A stretch of 64,000 bases of DNA from Oligoflexia bacterium (lineage in GTDB: Bacteria > Bdellovibrionota > UBA1018): the NCBI GenBank assembly GCA_014378465.1, contig JACMNQ010000009.1, positions 21,508 through 85,507 on the forward strand, given 5' to 3'. The number at the start of each line of letters is the position of its first letter. The first letter of the stretch is position 1. Below are positions 18,000 to 27,441 of this stretch, one piece after another. The translations under genes were made by a program, and so were the position numbers. The notes beneath the pieces were generated by a model. That model made no database searches. It saw only the letters and a program-made list of their open reading frames with translations, and had not been told where the DNA came from.

Positions 18000-19535
18000 A
18001 TGATTTACAAGAAGAAGAAGAATTGGGTTTCACTGAGTTATCTACTTTTACCTTTGGGCTTTGCCGCGAGTCAGCTTGCTCTGGCAGACGACATCAGTCT
18101 CGGGCAGCCAGGTTATGGAGGCAATGGCTGTCCTGCGGGTTCCGCATCTGCGACCCTCAGTCCTGACAATAAAAGCCTGAGTATTCTCTTCGATGCTTTT
18201 CAAGCCGAAGCGGGTGGAAACACCGGAAGACCCATGGATCGCAAGAGCTGCAACATCTCCATCCCGGTGCACGTCCCCCAAGGCATGAGCATTTCAGTTC
18301 TCAAAGTGGATTACCGCGGATTCAATTCAGCACCCCAGGGCGCCTTGAATCAGTTCGACGTCGAATATTTTTTCGCTGGAAAAACCGGCCCCAGGTATCA
18401 GAAGTCTTTCAGTGGACCTCTCGCCGACAACTACACCATCAGCAACGAACTTCAGGCTGCAGCGGTCGTCTGGTCCGATTGCGGCGCTGATCTCAATCTT
18501 CGTACCAATGCGAGCATCGTCGCTCAGAGCAATGCTCGCGGTGAACAGACCCTGATGACCGTCGACAGCGCCGACATCAGCTCCGGCATCGTCTATCAAC
18601 TTCAGTGGAAGAGCTGCGGCGTCGGTGGTCAACCACTCCCTCAGCCTACTTATGACCCAGCCCCTCAACCTACTTATGACCCAGCTCCTCAGCCAACCAG
18701 ATACCCACCTCAACCGGCTCCTCTTCCGACTCGCAACCCACAGCCGTTGCCGCAGCCAACTTACCAGCCTCCACAGCCGGCACCCCAGCCAACGCGTTAT
18801 CCGCCACAACCGCAACCCTATCCAACGCGGTATCCACAGCCGTTGCCGCCTCCCGGCCGTTACCCACAGCCCCAGCCCACTTACCGTCCTCAGCCGCAAC
18901 CCACTCGCCCTCAGCCCCAGCCGACGCGAGTTCCGGCTCCTTACCCTCCCCAGCCACAGCCTTATCCGCAACCGTACCCACAGCCGGGTCAGCCTCAGTC
19001 CCGCACTCTCGAAGGACTCTGGCAGTCCAGCCAAGGTACGGCTCGAAGCGTGACCATCGTTCGTGATGCCTACGGAGCGCTTCAGGCTCAGTACCTGAAC
19101 CGTGAGTTTGGAAACCTCTTTCAGCGTGACCAATACGGAAGTTTCGCTTCTGCGGGCTACGAGTTCTCCTTCATCCTCAATCAGAGGGGCTGCATGCTGC
19201 TCTCCTGGAAGAGCTTCTCATCCGGCACGAACGTTCAGAATGGAGACGAACTCTGTCAGACCGGTGCATCCGCATACCCGGTCAATCCGAATGAACTCGT
19301 GGGATATTACCGGTCAGCGAACGGAACCATCCGTACCTTGAACATCATCACGGATGGTTACGGGAGTGTCGTTGCCCAGTACATGAACGCGGAATTTGGG
19401 AGAGTCAATCTGGCCAGCAGTCACGGAAGTTTCCGCTCCGCCAACAATGACTTTCAGTTCAACCGCATGAACAATGGATGCCTTCTCCTTTCGTGGGAAA
19501 ATCATCCGAACGAAGACCTGCTCTGCAGATATTGA
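18000..19535 (+). CDS. Secreted DUF4360-like protein with proline-rich repeats and twin C-terminal repeats
   Basis: The ATG at 18000 follows GGGAG. The 511-residue product has a signal peptide (cleavage near A-L-A-D, about residue 30) and an N-terminal domain of about 180 residues with paired cysteines that resembles DUF4360. A low-complexity spacer of about 125 residues built on P-Q-P-T and Y-P-P-Q-P units follows (about 18628-19000). The C-terminal part holds two repeats of about 75 residues, each with G-x-(W/Y), R-x-x-x-I, Y-G, A-Q-Y-x-N-x-E-F-G and G-C-x-L-L-S-W. The layout suggests an extracellular adhesin-like or wall-associated protein with a rigid stalk. That role is inferred. It sits behind a sigma-54 promoter and ahead of a terminator. 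Confidence 0.85.
   Translation: MIYKKKKNWVSLSYLLLPLGFAASQLALADDISLGQPGYGGNGCPAGSASATLSPDNKSLSILFDAFQAEAGGNTGRPMDRKSCNISIPVHVPQGMSISVLKVDYRGFNSAPQGALNQFDVEYFFAGKTGPRYQKSFSGPLADNYTISNELQAAAVVWSDCGADLNLRTNASIVAQSNARGEQTLMTVDSADISSGIVYQLQWKSCGVGGQPLPQPTYDPAPQPTYDPAPQPTRYPPQPAPLPTRNPQPLPQPTYQPPQPAPQPTRYPPQPQPYPTRYPQPLPPPGRYPQPQPTYRPQPQPTRPQPQPTRVPAPYPPQPQPYPQPYPQPGQPQSRTLEGLWQSSQGTARSVTIVRDAYGALQAQYLNREFGNLFQRDQYGSFASAGYEFSFILNQRGCMLLSWKSFSSGTNVQNGDELCQTGASAYPVNPNELVGYYRSANGTIRTLNIITDGYGSVVAQYMNAEFGRVNLASSHGSFRSANNDFQFNRMNNGCLLLSWENHPNEDLLCRY
18628..19000 (+). repeat. Proline/glutamine-rich coding repeats
   Basis: This is an imperfect tandem array of 5-8-codon units encoding P-Q-P-T-Y, P-Q-P-T-R and Y-P-x-Q-P variants. 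The longest exact repeat encodes P-T-Y-D-P-A-P-Q twice at 18645-18690. The array is in frame and could vary in length by slippage. Confidence 0.85.
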
Positions 19536-19553
19536 ACTGAGTTGAACTCCGAG

Positions 19554-19593
19554 ACCCCTTCCGTCACCTTCACGGGTGGCTGAAGGGGTTTTT
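19554..19593 (+). terminator. Rho-independent terminator after the DUF4360-like gene
   Basis: A near-continuous stem of about 14 base pairs (ACCCCTTC... pairing with ...GAAGGGGT, inner arm GTCACC with GGTGGC) is followed by a run of Ts to 19593. Confidence 0.85.
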
Positions 19594-19603
19594 CAGTTTC
19601 CAA

Positions 19604-20482
19604 TCACTGCGAAATGTACTGTTTGAGAAATGCCTGGTTTTCTCGAGTGTGAAGCGGCACGAAAGTGCTCATTTTGAATTGAGAATTTTTGTTCGAGAAC
19701 CCACCCTCTGAACATACGGCGACGATCTTGCCGTTTTGAAGCATTGGTCCACCCGAGTCGCCATGAAGAGTGATCTTTTCACCTTTTGAAAGATCGCCAT
19801 CCACTTCGATGTACTGGTCGCTGACGTACTGAATCCGATTCGAACCACTGCGCAGAGTGCCTGAACCGCTGTAACTGCGATCGATGCCCACTTTCCTCGA
19901 TTGATTGGCTCCGTAGCCGACCATGAGCACTGACGAATTGACCTTCGCCTTCACGAAACTGGGGGCGTAGGCGACTTTCGGAAGTGAGGAAATCTCCTCG
20001 GGTGCGTGAAACTGCAGGATCGCCAGATCTGTTGACACATCTTCCGCTCTGAACTTTCCGTCGTCATGACCGGCAGCGCAGGTGTGGCCGGCAGCTTTGG
20101 GATGAAAATGAATGCTTCCCGATTCATAAGATCGGCCATTGACGTTGATCGGGAACGAGCCGTGTGCATTCACGTACTCGCAGGCACAGTGAGCTGCCGT
20201 GAGAATCAGACCCGGTCCCACCACCGTGCCCGAGCACCCTGATTCTTCGCCCATGCCTTTCGAAAAACTGAGGTGAACCACGGCGGGAAAAGCTGAGGTC
20301 TCGATTCCATTTCCAACCGAGACGCAGGAAAGGTCGACGCTTCGTTTTTCACTGAGCGATTGACCGAGTTCGGAGAAAATGCCGAGGGCTGACTCCGGAC
20401 TGGCCCCGGCCTCAGCCCGACTCCGCACACTTGGGAGGCATACGCAGAAAAATGCGATGATCAGGAAAACTCGAAAATTCAT
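19604..20482 (-). CDS. Secreted trypsin-like serine protease (S1 family)
   Basis: The 292-residue product has a signal peptide (cleavage near residue 23) and a chymotrypsin-fold domain with an intact triad: His98 in L-T-A-A-H-C, Asp152 in D-L-A-I-L and Ser243 in G-D-S-G-G-P. Cysteines flank the histidine as in disulfide-stabilised trypsins. The residue before the G-D-S-G-G motif is His240. The S1 pocket cannot be assigned safely by eye. It is exported and may act on prey or environmental proteins. That is inferred from the likely lifestyle only. Confidence 0.93.
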   Translation of the reverse strand: MNFRVFLIIAFFCVCLPSVRSRAEAGASPESALGIFSELGQSLSEKRSVDLSCVSVGNGIETSAFPAVVHLSFSKGMGEESGCSGTVVGPGLILTAAHCACEYVNAHGSFPINVNGRSYESGSIHFHPKAAGHTCAAGHDDGKFRAEDVSTDLAILQFHAPEEISSLPKVAYAPSFVKAKVNSSVLMVGYGANQSRKVGIDRSYSGSGTLRSGSNRIQYVSDQYIEVDGDLSKGEKITLHGDSGGPMLQNGKIVAVCSEGGFSNKNSQFKMSTFVPLHTRENQAFLKQYISQ

Positions 20483-20640
20483 GAGATCAGACTGTCCTTC
20501 TCTCCCAAGATTACCTGTTTGCTGAATGAGTCGCCAATCATTTCAACAGACTACCGGCGTCCCGCAGGGCCTCGTCTCCTCTCGCGTGCAGTGCCTGATT
20601 TTTGGCGGCGGACTGAGCTGAAATTTGATATGAAAGCTGC

Positions 20641-21768
20641 ATGCCTCAATCCGGTGGTCACATTCGCTCGCTCTACGTGCACTTTCCCTTCTGCGAAGCG
20701 AAGTGCCATTATTGCGACTTCTACTCGATCGGAGTCGAACGCACCCAAGCCGGGGACGCCGACCAGTTCGAGGCCGCTCTTCACCGTGAGGCTTCGCTCA
20801 CCACCGATCAACTGGCTCCTGAACTTGACACGATCTTTTTTGGAGGGGGCACTCCGAGCATGACTCCGGTGGAGTCCATGAAGCGAGCGCTGGCCCCTCT
20901 TCGTCTTCAGGAGCGAGTGACCGAAAAAACCGAATGGACCATGGAGGCCAACCCCTCTTCCGTGAGTCTCGAATCGCTCCGGCAGTACCGCGAATTCGGA
21001 GTGAACCGCATCAGCATGGGTGTGCAGGCGCTTCGTCCTGATCTGCTCGTCAATCTGGGACGAGTGCACTCCCGTGAAGCCGCGTTCAGAGCGCTGGATG
21101 CAATCTTTGAAGCCGGTTTCACGAACGCTTCAGTCGATCTTCTCTGCGGAGTGCCGGGGCAGACGGAAAGGGACATCGAAGACGCGATGACCCTTTTGAC
21201 GAACTACCCGATCACTCACTTGAGCTGTTACCTTCTGACGCTTCACAAGACTCACCGGATGTATGGGGATCTGCCCGATGAAGACGTACAGCTTTCGCAC
21301 CTTCTTCTCATCGACCGCTTCATGAAATCCAAAGGCTTCGAGCACTACGAAATTTCAAACTTTGCCAGGCCCGGTCGACGTGCTCAGCACAATCTCAAGT
21401 ACTGGACCGGTGCTTCCTACCTGGGACTCGGTCCGTCCGCACACTCCTTTGATCAGAAGGCGCTGAAGCGGTGGAAGAACGTATCCTCCCTTCACCTCTA
21501 TGGTTCACGCCTGAATGAGGGCACTTCGATCGTGGAGTGGACTGAAGAACTGAATGCAGACCAGCAGCATCTCGAAAAATGGATGCTGGCCCTGCGACTT
21601 GACGAAGGTTTTCCTCGCTCCTGGTTGGAAACGAATGCGCAGAAGGCGAGAGCGGAAACTCTGATCTGCGAAGCATTTCTTGAAAGTCATCCGACGAAGG
21701 ACCAGTACCTCCGGCTCACACCCAAAGGGTTCGCTCTGTCGGATCAGGTCATCTCGACGCTTTCCTAG
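20641..21768 (+). CDS. hemW: Radical SAM haem chaperone HemW
   Basis: The 375-residue product has the HemW form of the radical SAM cluster motif, C-x3-C-x2-C (Cys18, Cys22, Cys25), preceded by Y-V-H-F-P-F. Next come F-F-G-G-G-T-P-S, E-A-N-P-S and G-V-N-R-I-S-M-G-V-Q, and a C-terminal HemN-type domain. HemW binds and delivers haem. It lacks the N-terminal features of the true oxygen-independent coproporphyrinogen oxidase HemN, to which it is often misassigned. The start is a plain ATG with a weak site (GAAAG). Its last 20 bases overlap the convergent gene at 21749. Confidence 0.93.
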   Translation: MPQSGGHIRSLYVHFPFCEAKCHYCDFYSIGVERTQAGDADQFEAALHREASLTTDQLAPELDTIFFGGGTPSMTPVESMKRALAPLRLQERVTEKTEWTMEANPSSVSLESLRQYREFGVNRISMGVQALRPDLLVNLGRVHSREAAFRALDAIFEAGFTNASVDLLCGVPGQTERDIEDAMTLLTNYPITHLSCYLLTLHKTHRMYGDLPDEDVQLSHLLLIDRFMKSKGFEHYEISNFARPGRRAQHNLKYWTGASYLGLGPSAHSFDQKALKRWKNVSSLHLYGSRLNEGTSIVEWTEELNADQQHLEKWMLALRLDEGFPRSWLETNAQKARAETLICEAFLESHPTKDQYLRLTPKGFALSDQVISTLS

Positions 21769-23803
21769 TCGCGCAGTCCGCTTTTTCGCCGTCATCATCA
21801 AAGCTCGGAAGTTTTGTATCCCTGTTTGAAGCGCAGGCCACACTGTTGATCATTTCCTGGTAGCTCAGCTTCGGAGCGACCGGAGGAATGCTCGGGTCAC
21901 AGCCCGGAACGGGAGTCTGCGTGATCGCTTTCACCGCACTGGCAAGATTCTCCGCCTGTTGAGACAGGCCATTGACCGGATTGAGGTAGCGAAGAAATGT
22001 TTTTGAATCCTGTATTGCATCTCGTGCATTCGCTTTCGGGTCAATCATGCAGGAAGGCAGGACCGGTGGTGTGAAGGCGCAAGCCGTGGCCATTTTCTGC
22101 TTGGAAACTGAAACCATGGTTTTTGGCTGCTCAGGATGGGCGGCTGGATCGATGACATCCATATCTTTGCCGTCCAGCACTCGCTGTTTGACGTCGCAGT
22201 CACACTTTGCGCAGTTGTAGATGATGAGAGTACGGGGTTTGGAGAAAGCCGCGATCGAAGTGGGATCTGACGCGATGTCATTCAGCGAAGTGATGAGAGG
22301 AGCTTTGTCTTTCCCATCCGGACCTACTCCAGGGTCCTCGGCCTTGAAGAGTCGGTCAGCCAGGCGCATGTGTTCATGCCCCGGTGCTCCGACGTAGGAA
22401 ATCCCATGCCCACAGCCCGCGCAGATAAATCCCTTGATGTCTTTGCCACTGTTGGCATCGTTCGAATTGACTCCTGTCCGGGCCTCCTCGGTCGTCGTCT
22501 TCGTCGTGCCGCTCTGCTTGACCTGGATCGTCGTAGTTTTCGGATTGATGTAATTGGTTCTGTGCACATGGACCGGCTTCACGAGAGCAGGATCAAAACC
22601 GACACTCAGCTTCGCATCGTCGGAAAGGCTGTCCCCTTTCAGTTTGGTGATGAGATCGGTTCCCATCATCGCGTTGCAGTCAGCTTCATAACTGCGCTTC
22701 AAAAAACTCGGGGGCATTTTGAAACACCAGTAGACGATGGTCGGATCACCGATTCCACGTTCCTTGATTTCCACGGTGTCAGCCAGAGACTTCAGAGGTT
22801 CCGTGTTGAGACTGGCTCTCAAACTCGCTTTTCTCACCTGCGAATTGTCACTCGATCGATCCGCCTTGATTTTGGCCAGGGTCAACGCGTAGAGAACTGG
22901 ATTTGCAGCGAGAGTGCATCTGGCCGAAATGCTTCCCTGAGACATCATCGCACTCATGACCTCTTCGTCAGAAGTCTGCTTGCGCCGAGGAAGACTTGAG
23001 ACTGCGGACTTCATTGCGGAGTCAAACCCCGCGATGATCTCTTTGCGTGCTTTCACATCAAAGATCTGGTTCTGAGGAAAATAGGTCCCGCCCGACTCAG
23101 AATCACTGAGCTCACCCGGATGCGCTTTGACGGTGAGAACCACTTTGCGTCGAGTGGGGCATGATAGGCCTTGTTCTTTGCCTGCATTCTCACGCTCAAG
23201 CTGCGGACTGGCCTTGCCGTGCGCCTGAGCATTGAAAACATGGGGATCGCCCTTGAACAGATCCGCGATGGTCTGCGCCCGCTTACGACCCAAAGACTGG
23301 TTGTAGCCGATACTTTTTTCGACTGCATCCTGAGGTGACACGCCAGCTTTATAGAAGCTTTGATTGTGCTGAGGGTCGGCGAAGCCAGTGACATCGATAT
23401 CGACTTTTTCGCCTTCCTGGCTTTTTGAAAAAGTTCCGAGAATGTGACTGATATTCTTCTTCTGAACATCAAAGCTGTGGGGCTTAAGCTTGTCTTCATC
23501 GGTCTTGAAAGCATCAGTACTGAAGCCGAGCTTGAATGAAGGCTCAGGGCTTTCACCGGTCCCTCGATCATAGTCCACGCACATGCCGGTCTTTCCACCG
23601 GCTGATTTCGTGAGGTAAAGTCCCATCATGAAAATCGCGGCGCGAGTTTCAGAATCGTATTCATTCCTCTGCAGATTCAGGCAGGGTACAGGCCCTCCAG
23701 CAACACATGAAGCGCTTTGCGCGGAGGACCGCGTATCCAGGAGCGAAGTCACCAGGAAGAAGCCCAAAAGTGGAAATACATTCAGTTTGGTTATGAAAGA
23801 CAT
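21749..23803 (-). CDS. Large secreted protein with an OmpA-like domain
   Basis: The ATG at 23803 follows GAGGG. An in-frame start four codons upstream is not needed. The 684-residue product has a signal peptide and a segment at about residues 85-220 with OmpA C-terminal features: I-x-V-T-G-F-A-D, Y-N-Q-S-L-G-R-K-R-A-Q and C-P-x-R-R-K-V. This segment probably binds peptidoglycan. The remaining 450 residues are unrecognised and contain cysteine clusters (C-A-G-C-G-H-G and C-A-K-C-D-C) that could bind metal or form disulfides. In most proteins the OmpA domain is C-terminal, so its N-terminal position here is uncommon. Confidence 0.82.
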   Translation of the reverse strand: MSFITKLNVFPLLGFFLVTSLLDTRSSAQSASCVAGGPVPCLNLQRNEYDSETRAAIFMMGLYLTKSAGGKTGMCVDYDRGTGESPEPSFKLGFSTDAFKTDEDKLKPHSFDVQKKNISHILGTFSKSQEGEKVDIDVTGFADPQHNQSFYKAGVSPQDAVEKSIGYNQSLGRKRAQTIADLFKGDPHVFNAQAHGKASPQLERENAGKEQGLSCPTRRKVVLTVKAHPGELSDSESGGTYFPQNQIFDVKARKEIIAGFDSAMKSAVSSLPRRKQTSDEEVMSAMMSQGSISARCTLAANPVLYALTLAKIKADRSSDNSQVRKASLRASLNTEPLKSLADTVEIKERGIGDPTIVYWCFKMPPSFLKRSYEADCNAMMGTDLITKLKGDSLSDDAKLSVGFDPALVKPVHVHRTNYINPKTTTIQVKQSGTTKTTTEEARTGVNSNDANSGKDIKGFICAGCGHGISYVGAPGHEHMRLADRLFKAEDPGVGPDGKDKAPLITSLNDIASDPTSIAAFSKPRTLIIYNCAKCDCDVKQRVLDGKDMDVIDPAAHPEQPKTMVSVSKQKMATACAFTPPVLPSCMIDPKANARDAIQDSKTFLRYLNPVNGLSQQAENLASAVKAITQTPVPGCDPSIPPVAPKLSYQEMINSVACASNRDTKLPSFDDDGEKADCATRKASR

Positions 23804-24073
23804 CGTGACCCTCATCTCTGATGGTAGTCCAATCCTGGCAGTGCGTCAGCGGGCAACGTTTGCCCAGTGAACGCGCGCCACCGAGGCAGGGCTCCCTCTT
23901 CATTTGAAAACCCCTGAGATTCCATTTAAACTTCGTTCATGCTGTCGAAGCCCATTCAGACTGTGGGGCTTCTTTCATCGTACTCGTGACTTTTGCCGAC
24001 GTGATCGCCTCCTGCCAGACCATTCCGAAAAGAGCGAAAACTGCGCGCGCCTTCCGGCATCCCGGAAAGCCGA

Positions 24074-24090
24074 GCTCCTGAACCAGGAGC
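24074..24090 (+). promoter_or_regulatory. Hairpin covering a ribosome site
   Basis: GCTCCTG-AAC-CAGGAGC is a perfect 7-bp stem with a three-base loop. Its right arm contains the GGAG proposed for the ATG at 24099, so it could mask translation if that small gene is real. Confidence 0.35.
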
Positions 24091-24098
24091 GCGAAAGA

Positions 24099-24413
24099 AT
24101 GAACCTCCACCCACAACTTTTGATTTCCTACGTTCTTTCCACTCTGGTCCAAGCGGGCCTCGCTGATCGCGAAACCATTCATGACAATCTAAAAGTCCAC
24201 CAGGAGCGAACGAGTCAATTCATCGCCATCTGCAACAGGCAGACGGTGCTTAATGTCATGAAGTGCCTGAGGATGGTCCTGTGCCTGTCCGGAATCACGC
24301 TCGTCGGCTGTGACCGCGAAGTGGAGTCCCCTTCTCCTACGACCTATGAAGACCAATTCAGCCTGATCACTGACCTCCGGGCTTGCCTGCGCGAAGGCAT
24401 CTCCGAAATCTGA
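24099..24413 (+). CDS. Possible small membrane or lipoprotein, doubtful
   Basis: This frame of 104 codons starts at an ATG with GGAG nine bases upstream. Near residue 54 a second ATG (24258) opens a sequence of about 18 residues that looks like a short lipoprotein signal, ending in L-V-G-C. Either the longer frame or the 51-residue lipoprotein could be real. The ribosome site of the longer form lies in the 3' arm of a perfect 7-bp hairpin (24074-24090). I see no family. Confidence 0.3.
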   Translation: MNLHPQLLISYVLSTLVQAGLADRETIHDNLKVHQERTSQFIAICNRQTVLNVMKCLRMVLCLSGITLVGCDREVESPSPTTYEDQFSLITDLRACLREGISEI

Positions 24414-24457
24414 TCATATTTTTAACCATTAATATCAGATAGTTATAAAAAACCAAG

Positions 24458-24485
24458 TTGACATCCCTTTTCACGTGCACATAGT
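24458..24485 (+). promoter_or_regulatory. Sigma-70 type promoter of grpE-dnaK
   Basis: TTGACA (24458-24463) is a perfect -35. Sixteen bases later CATAGT (24480-24485) is a fair -10. The grpE start is about 100 bases downstream. There is no CIRCE inverted repeat, so HrcA control is not indicated here. Confidence 0.6.
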
Positions 24486-24589
24486 GCCTTTTAAGCCGAC
24501 CCCGAGACTTTGACCGTGCCCTGGTAACCCCAGTTTCGACGCGTCGCGCGGGATGGCGAAATTTCGATTTTTGCGATTTTGGAGGATCT

Positions 24590-25186
24590 GTGACGACTGA
24601 AACCCAACCGGGAAAAAAAGAGTATAGAGACGTGAGTGTTGAGCCGGCCGACACCGAGGAGTCCTCTACCCAGGGCGAGCCACAGCAGACCGGCGCCCAG
24701 TCCACTGACTCTGGTGGAGTGAACTCTGCCGAGAGCAGGCTTGCGGCCCTCGAAGCTCAGGTGAAGGAAAAGGAAGCGAAATACGTTTACCTTTACGCTG
24801 AGTTTGAAAACTTCAAGAAGCGCGCGATCAAAGAGCGCCAGGATGCGATGAAATATGGCTGGGAGAATGTCGCTCGCGACTTGCTCGCAGTCGTCGACAA
24901 CCTCGAACGTGCTCTCTCCCACATGCCTGAGGCCACGGACAAGAATCTTCGCGTGGGCCTTGAGATGGTCATGAACCAGTTCAAAGCGGCCATGCAGAAG
25001 CAGGGCGTCCAGCAGATTGAAACCCAGAACCAGGCTTTTGACCCGAACCTCCATGAGGCAATGGCTCAGGAAGCATCCGACCAGCCCCAAGGCCAGATCG
25101 TGAAACAGATGACCAGCGGCTATACCTTGAATGGACGCCTCCTGAGACCCGCTCAGGTCGTGATCAGCGCAGGCAACACAAACTAG
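24590..25186 (+). CDS. grpE: Nucleotide exchange factor GrpE
   Basis: The start is GTG at 24590, with GGAGGA just upstream. The 198-residue protein has a polar disordered N-terminus (about 45 residues), a long coiled coil (about 45-110) and the C-terminal beta domain with the GrpE signature: H-E-A-M, then a hydrophobic stretch and G-Y-x-L-x-x-R-L-L-R-P-A-x-V-x-V. GrpE dimers release ADP from DnaK. Its place directly before dnaK fits. Confidence 0.97.
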   Translation: MTTETQPGKKEYRDVSVEPADTEESSTQGEPQQTGAQSTDSGGVNSAESRLAALEAQVKEKEAKYVYLYAEFENFKKRAIKERQDAMKYGWENVARDLLAVVDNLERALSHMPEATDKNLRVGLEMVMNQFKAAMQKQGVQQIETQNQAFDPNLHEAMAQEASDQPQGQIVKQMTSGYTLNGRLLRPAQVVISAGNTN

Positions 25187-25195
25187 TGCCACTGA

Positions 25196-25211
25196 GGCCG
25201 CCCGGCCTTTT
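25196..25211 (+). terminator. Weak terminator or attenuator after grpE
   Basis: GGCC-GCCC-GGCC, a short GC stem, is followed by TTTT. It is small and may only attenuate transcription between grpE and dnaK. Confidence 0.4.
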
Positions 25212-25312
25212 CTGGAACTTTATTTCAACCAAACCCTTGACGAACCGTTTTTGAAACTCACCTTTTAGACAGAAAACACTTTCTTGAAGGTTTTAAATAT
25301 GAAGAGGAATTT

Positions 25313-27289
25313 ATGAGCAGAATTATCGGCATTGACCTTGGAACCACCAACTCCTGCGTATCCGTCATGGACGGAAGCGAAGCCAAAGTGATCCCGAACT
25401 CTGAAGGCGCGAACACCACCCCTTCGATCGTCGGATTCACCCAGTCTGGCGAAAAGCTGGTCGGTCAGACCGCCAAGCGCCAGGCCGTGACCAATCCTGA
25501 AAAGACCATCTTCGAAGCCAAGCGCCTCATCGGCCGCAAGTTCAACTCGAAGGAAGTTCAGGAATTCGTCAAACACGCTCCTTTCAAAGTCTTTGAAGCG
25601 AAGAACGGCGACGCGTGGATCAAGGTCGGCGACCGCGAATACTCTCCTCAGGAAATCGCAGCACTCGTCCTTCAGAAAATGAAGAAGACCGCTGAAGATT
25701 ATCTGGGTGAACCTGTGACTGAAGCAGTCGTCACGGTTCCTGCCTACTTCAACGATGCTCAGCGCCAGGCTACCAAGGATGCCGGCCGCATTGCCGGTCT
25801 CGAAGTCAAACGCATCATCAATGAGCCAACCGCTGCCGCACTCGCTTACGGCCTCGACAAGGGTGCCAAAGAACACACGGTTGCCGTATTCGATCTCGGC
25901 GGAGGAACGTTCGACGTTTCGATCCTGGAACTCGGCGATGGTGTTTTCGAAGTCAAGGCCACCAACGGCGACACTTTCCTCGGAGGCGGCAACTTCGATC
26001 AGCGCATCATTGAATGGTTGGCTGACGAATTCAAAAAAGAATCCGGCATCGACCTCAAAAGCGATAAAATGGCTCTTCAGCGTTTGAAAGAAGCTGCGGA
26101 AAAGGCCAAGCACGAACTCTCCAGCACCACCACCACGGACATCAACCTTCCGTTCATCACTGCGGATGCCACAGGCCCGAAACATCTGAACATCCAGCTG
26201 TCCCGCGCGAAACTTGAATCCCTCGTCGCTGACCTCATCGAAAAGCTCTCCGGCCCCTGTGAAACCTGCTTGAAGGATGCCGGCATCGAAAAAAGCAAGA
26301 TCGATGAAGTCATTCTGGTCGGCGGCATGACCCGCATGCCCCGTGTTCAGGCTCGTGTGAAGGAAATTTTCGGCAAAGAGCCCCACAAGGGCGTGAATCC
26401 GGATGAAGTGGTCGCAGTCGGCGCAGCCATTCAGGGCGGCGTTCTCCGCGGCGACGTCAAAGACGTTCTCCTTCTCGACGTGACTCCTCTCTCCCTCGGT
26501 ATCGAAACCCTGGGCGGCGTCTTCACGAAGCTCATTGAAAAGAACACCACGATCCCGACCAAGAAATCCCAGGTATTCTCCACCGCGGCGGACAATCAGT
26601 CTGCCGTGACCATTCACTGCCTGCAGGGAGAACGTGATTTCGCCGAGTACAACAAGTCTCTTGGACGTTTCGATCTCGTTGGCCTCCCACCCGCCCCTCG
26701 TGGCGTGCCTCAGGTCGAAGTGACCTTTGACATCGATGCGAACGGGATCGTTCACGTCGGCGCCAAGGACCTTGGAACCGGCAAGGAACAGTCCATCCGC
26801 ATCACCGCTTCCGGCGGACTTTCTGAAGAAGAAATCAAACGCATGCAGAAGGAAGCTGAAGAGCACAAGGCTGAAGACGAAAAGAGAAAAGAACTCGTCA
26901 ACGCCAAGAACGGTCTCGACAGCATGGTTTACACCATTGAAAAGACCCTCAAGGAAAACGGCGACAAGATCAGCGACGAGTCCAAGAAGAACGTCGAAGA
27001 AGCTCTCGTCGAAGCCCGCAAGCACCTGGACAGCAAGGACGTGGACACCCTCAAGAAAGCCACCGAACAGCTCACTACCGCTTCAAACAAGATGGCTGAA
27101 GAAATGTACGCGAAGGCTGGAGCACAGGGTGCTGGAGCAGGTCCGGACATGGGCGCTGGCTTTGGAGCCGGTGCTGAAGCGGGTGCAGGCGCACATGCTG
27201 GCCAGGGCCAAGGTCCGGGGATGAAGACTGAAACCAAGGACGATAAAAAGAATGAAGATGTCATCGACGCGGACTTCAAAGAAGTCTAA
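25313..27289 (+). CDS. dnaK: Hsp70 chaperone DnaK
   Basis: The 658-residue product is full-length DnaK. It opens with [11 protein letters not shown], the phosphate loop of the ATPase. It carries [18 protein letters not shown] and the substrate-binding domain with [12 protein letters not shown]. The C-terminal lid is followed by a Gly/Ala-rich tail ending in [10 protein letters not shown], the typical last motif. It folds and protects proteins together with DnaJ and GrpE. The ribosome site GAGGAAT precedes the ATG. A complementary frame of over 580 codons runs through the gene but has no start context and is a codon-bias shadow. Confidence 0.99.
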   Translation: MSRIIGIDLGTTNSCVSVMDGSEAKVIPNSEGANTTPSIVGFTQSGEKLVGQTAKRQAVTNPEKTIFEAKRLIGRKFNSKEVQEFVKHAPFKVFEAKNGDAWIKVGDREYSPQEIAALVLQKMKKTAEDYLGEPVTEAVVTVPAYFNDAQRQATKDAGRIAGLEVKRIINEPTAAALAYGLDKGAKEHTVAVFDLGGGTFDVSILELGDGVFEVKATNGDTFLGGGNFDQRIIEWLADEFKKESGIDLKSDKMALQRLKEAAEKAKHELSSTTTTDINLPFITADATGPKHLNIQLSRAKLESLVADLIEKLSGPCETCLKDAGIEKSKIDEVILVGGMTRMPRVQARVKEIFGKEPHKGVNPDEVVAVGAAIQGGVLRGDVKDVLLLDVTPLSLGIETLGGVFTKLIEKNTTIPTKKSQVFSTAADNQSAVTIHCLQGERDFAEYNKSLGRFDLVGLPPAPRGVPQVEVTFDIDANGIVHVGAKDLGTGKEQSIRITASGGLSEEEIKRMQKEAEEHKAEDEKRKELVNAKNGLDSMVYTIEKTLKENGDKISDESKKNVEEALVEARKHLDSKDVDTLKKATEQLTTASNKMAEEMYAKAGAQGAGAGPDMGAGFGAGAEAGAGAHAGQGQGPGMKTETKDDKKNEDVIDADFKEV

Positions 27290-27311
27290 GAGTCAGATAG
27301 TGTCTTGATCA

Positions 27312-27355
27312 ACGGCCCCGGCTTGGAACCCAGGTTCTGTCCGGGGCCGTTTATT
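27312..27355 (+). terminator. Rho-independent terminator after dnaK
   Basis: A 10-bp GC-rich stem (ACGGCCCCGG with CCGGGGCCGT) encloses a loop that holds a smaller stem and is followed by TTTATT. It separates dnaK from dnaJ, so dnaJ may depend on readthrough or on its own promoter. Confidence 0.8.
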
Positions 27356-27441
27356 GTGCATCCATCCAAGCTGTCTGAACACTCCGATGTCCCTGGCCTT
27401 CATCATCTGCCCAACTATCCAGCGCAAGTTCTAAGGATCCT

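Noticed and set aside
23937..24182. Minus-strand small gene near 24 kb
   Set aside because: No start site and less protein-like than the doubtful plus-strand frame that overlaps it.
24414..24589. CIRCE/HrcA operator before grpE
   Set aside because: No TTAGCACTC-N9-GAGTGCTAA-like repeat is present.
25265..27025. Long minus-strand frame opposite dnaK (over 580 codons)
   Set aside because: It is a shadow of dnaK codon bias. It has no start context and dnaK is certain.
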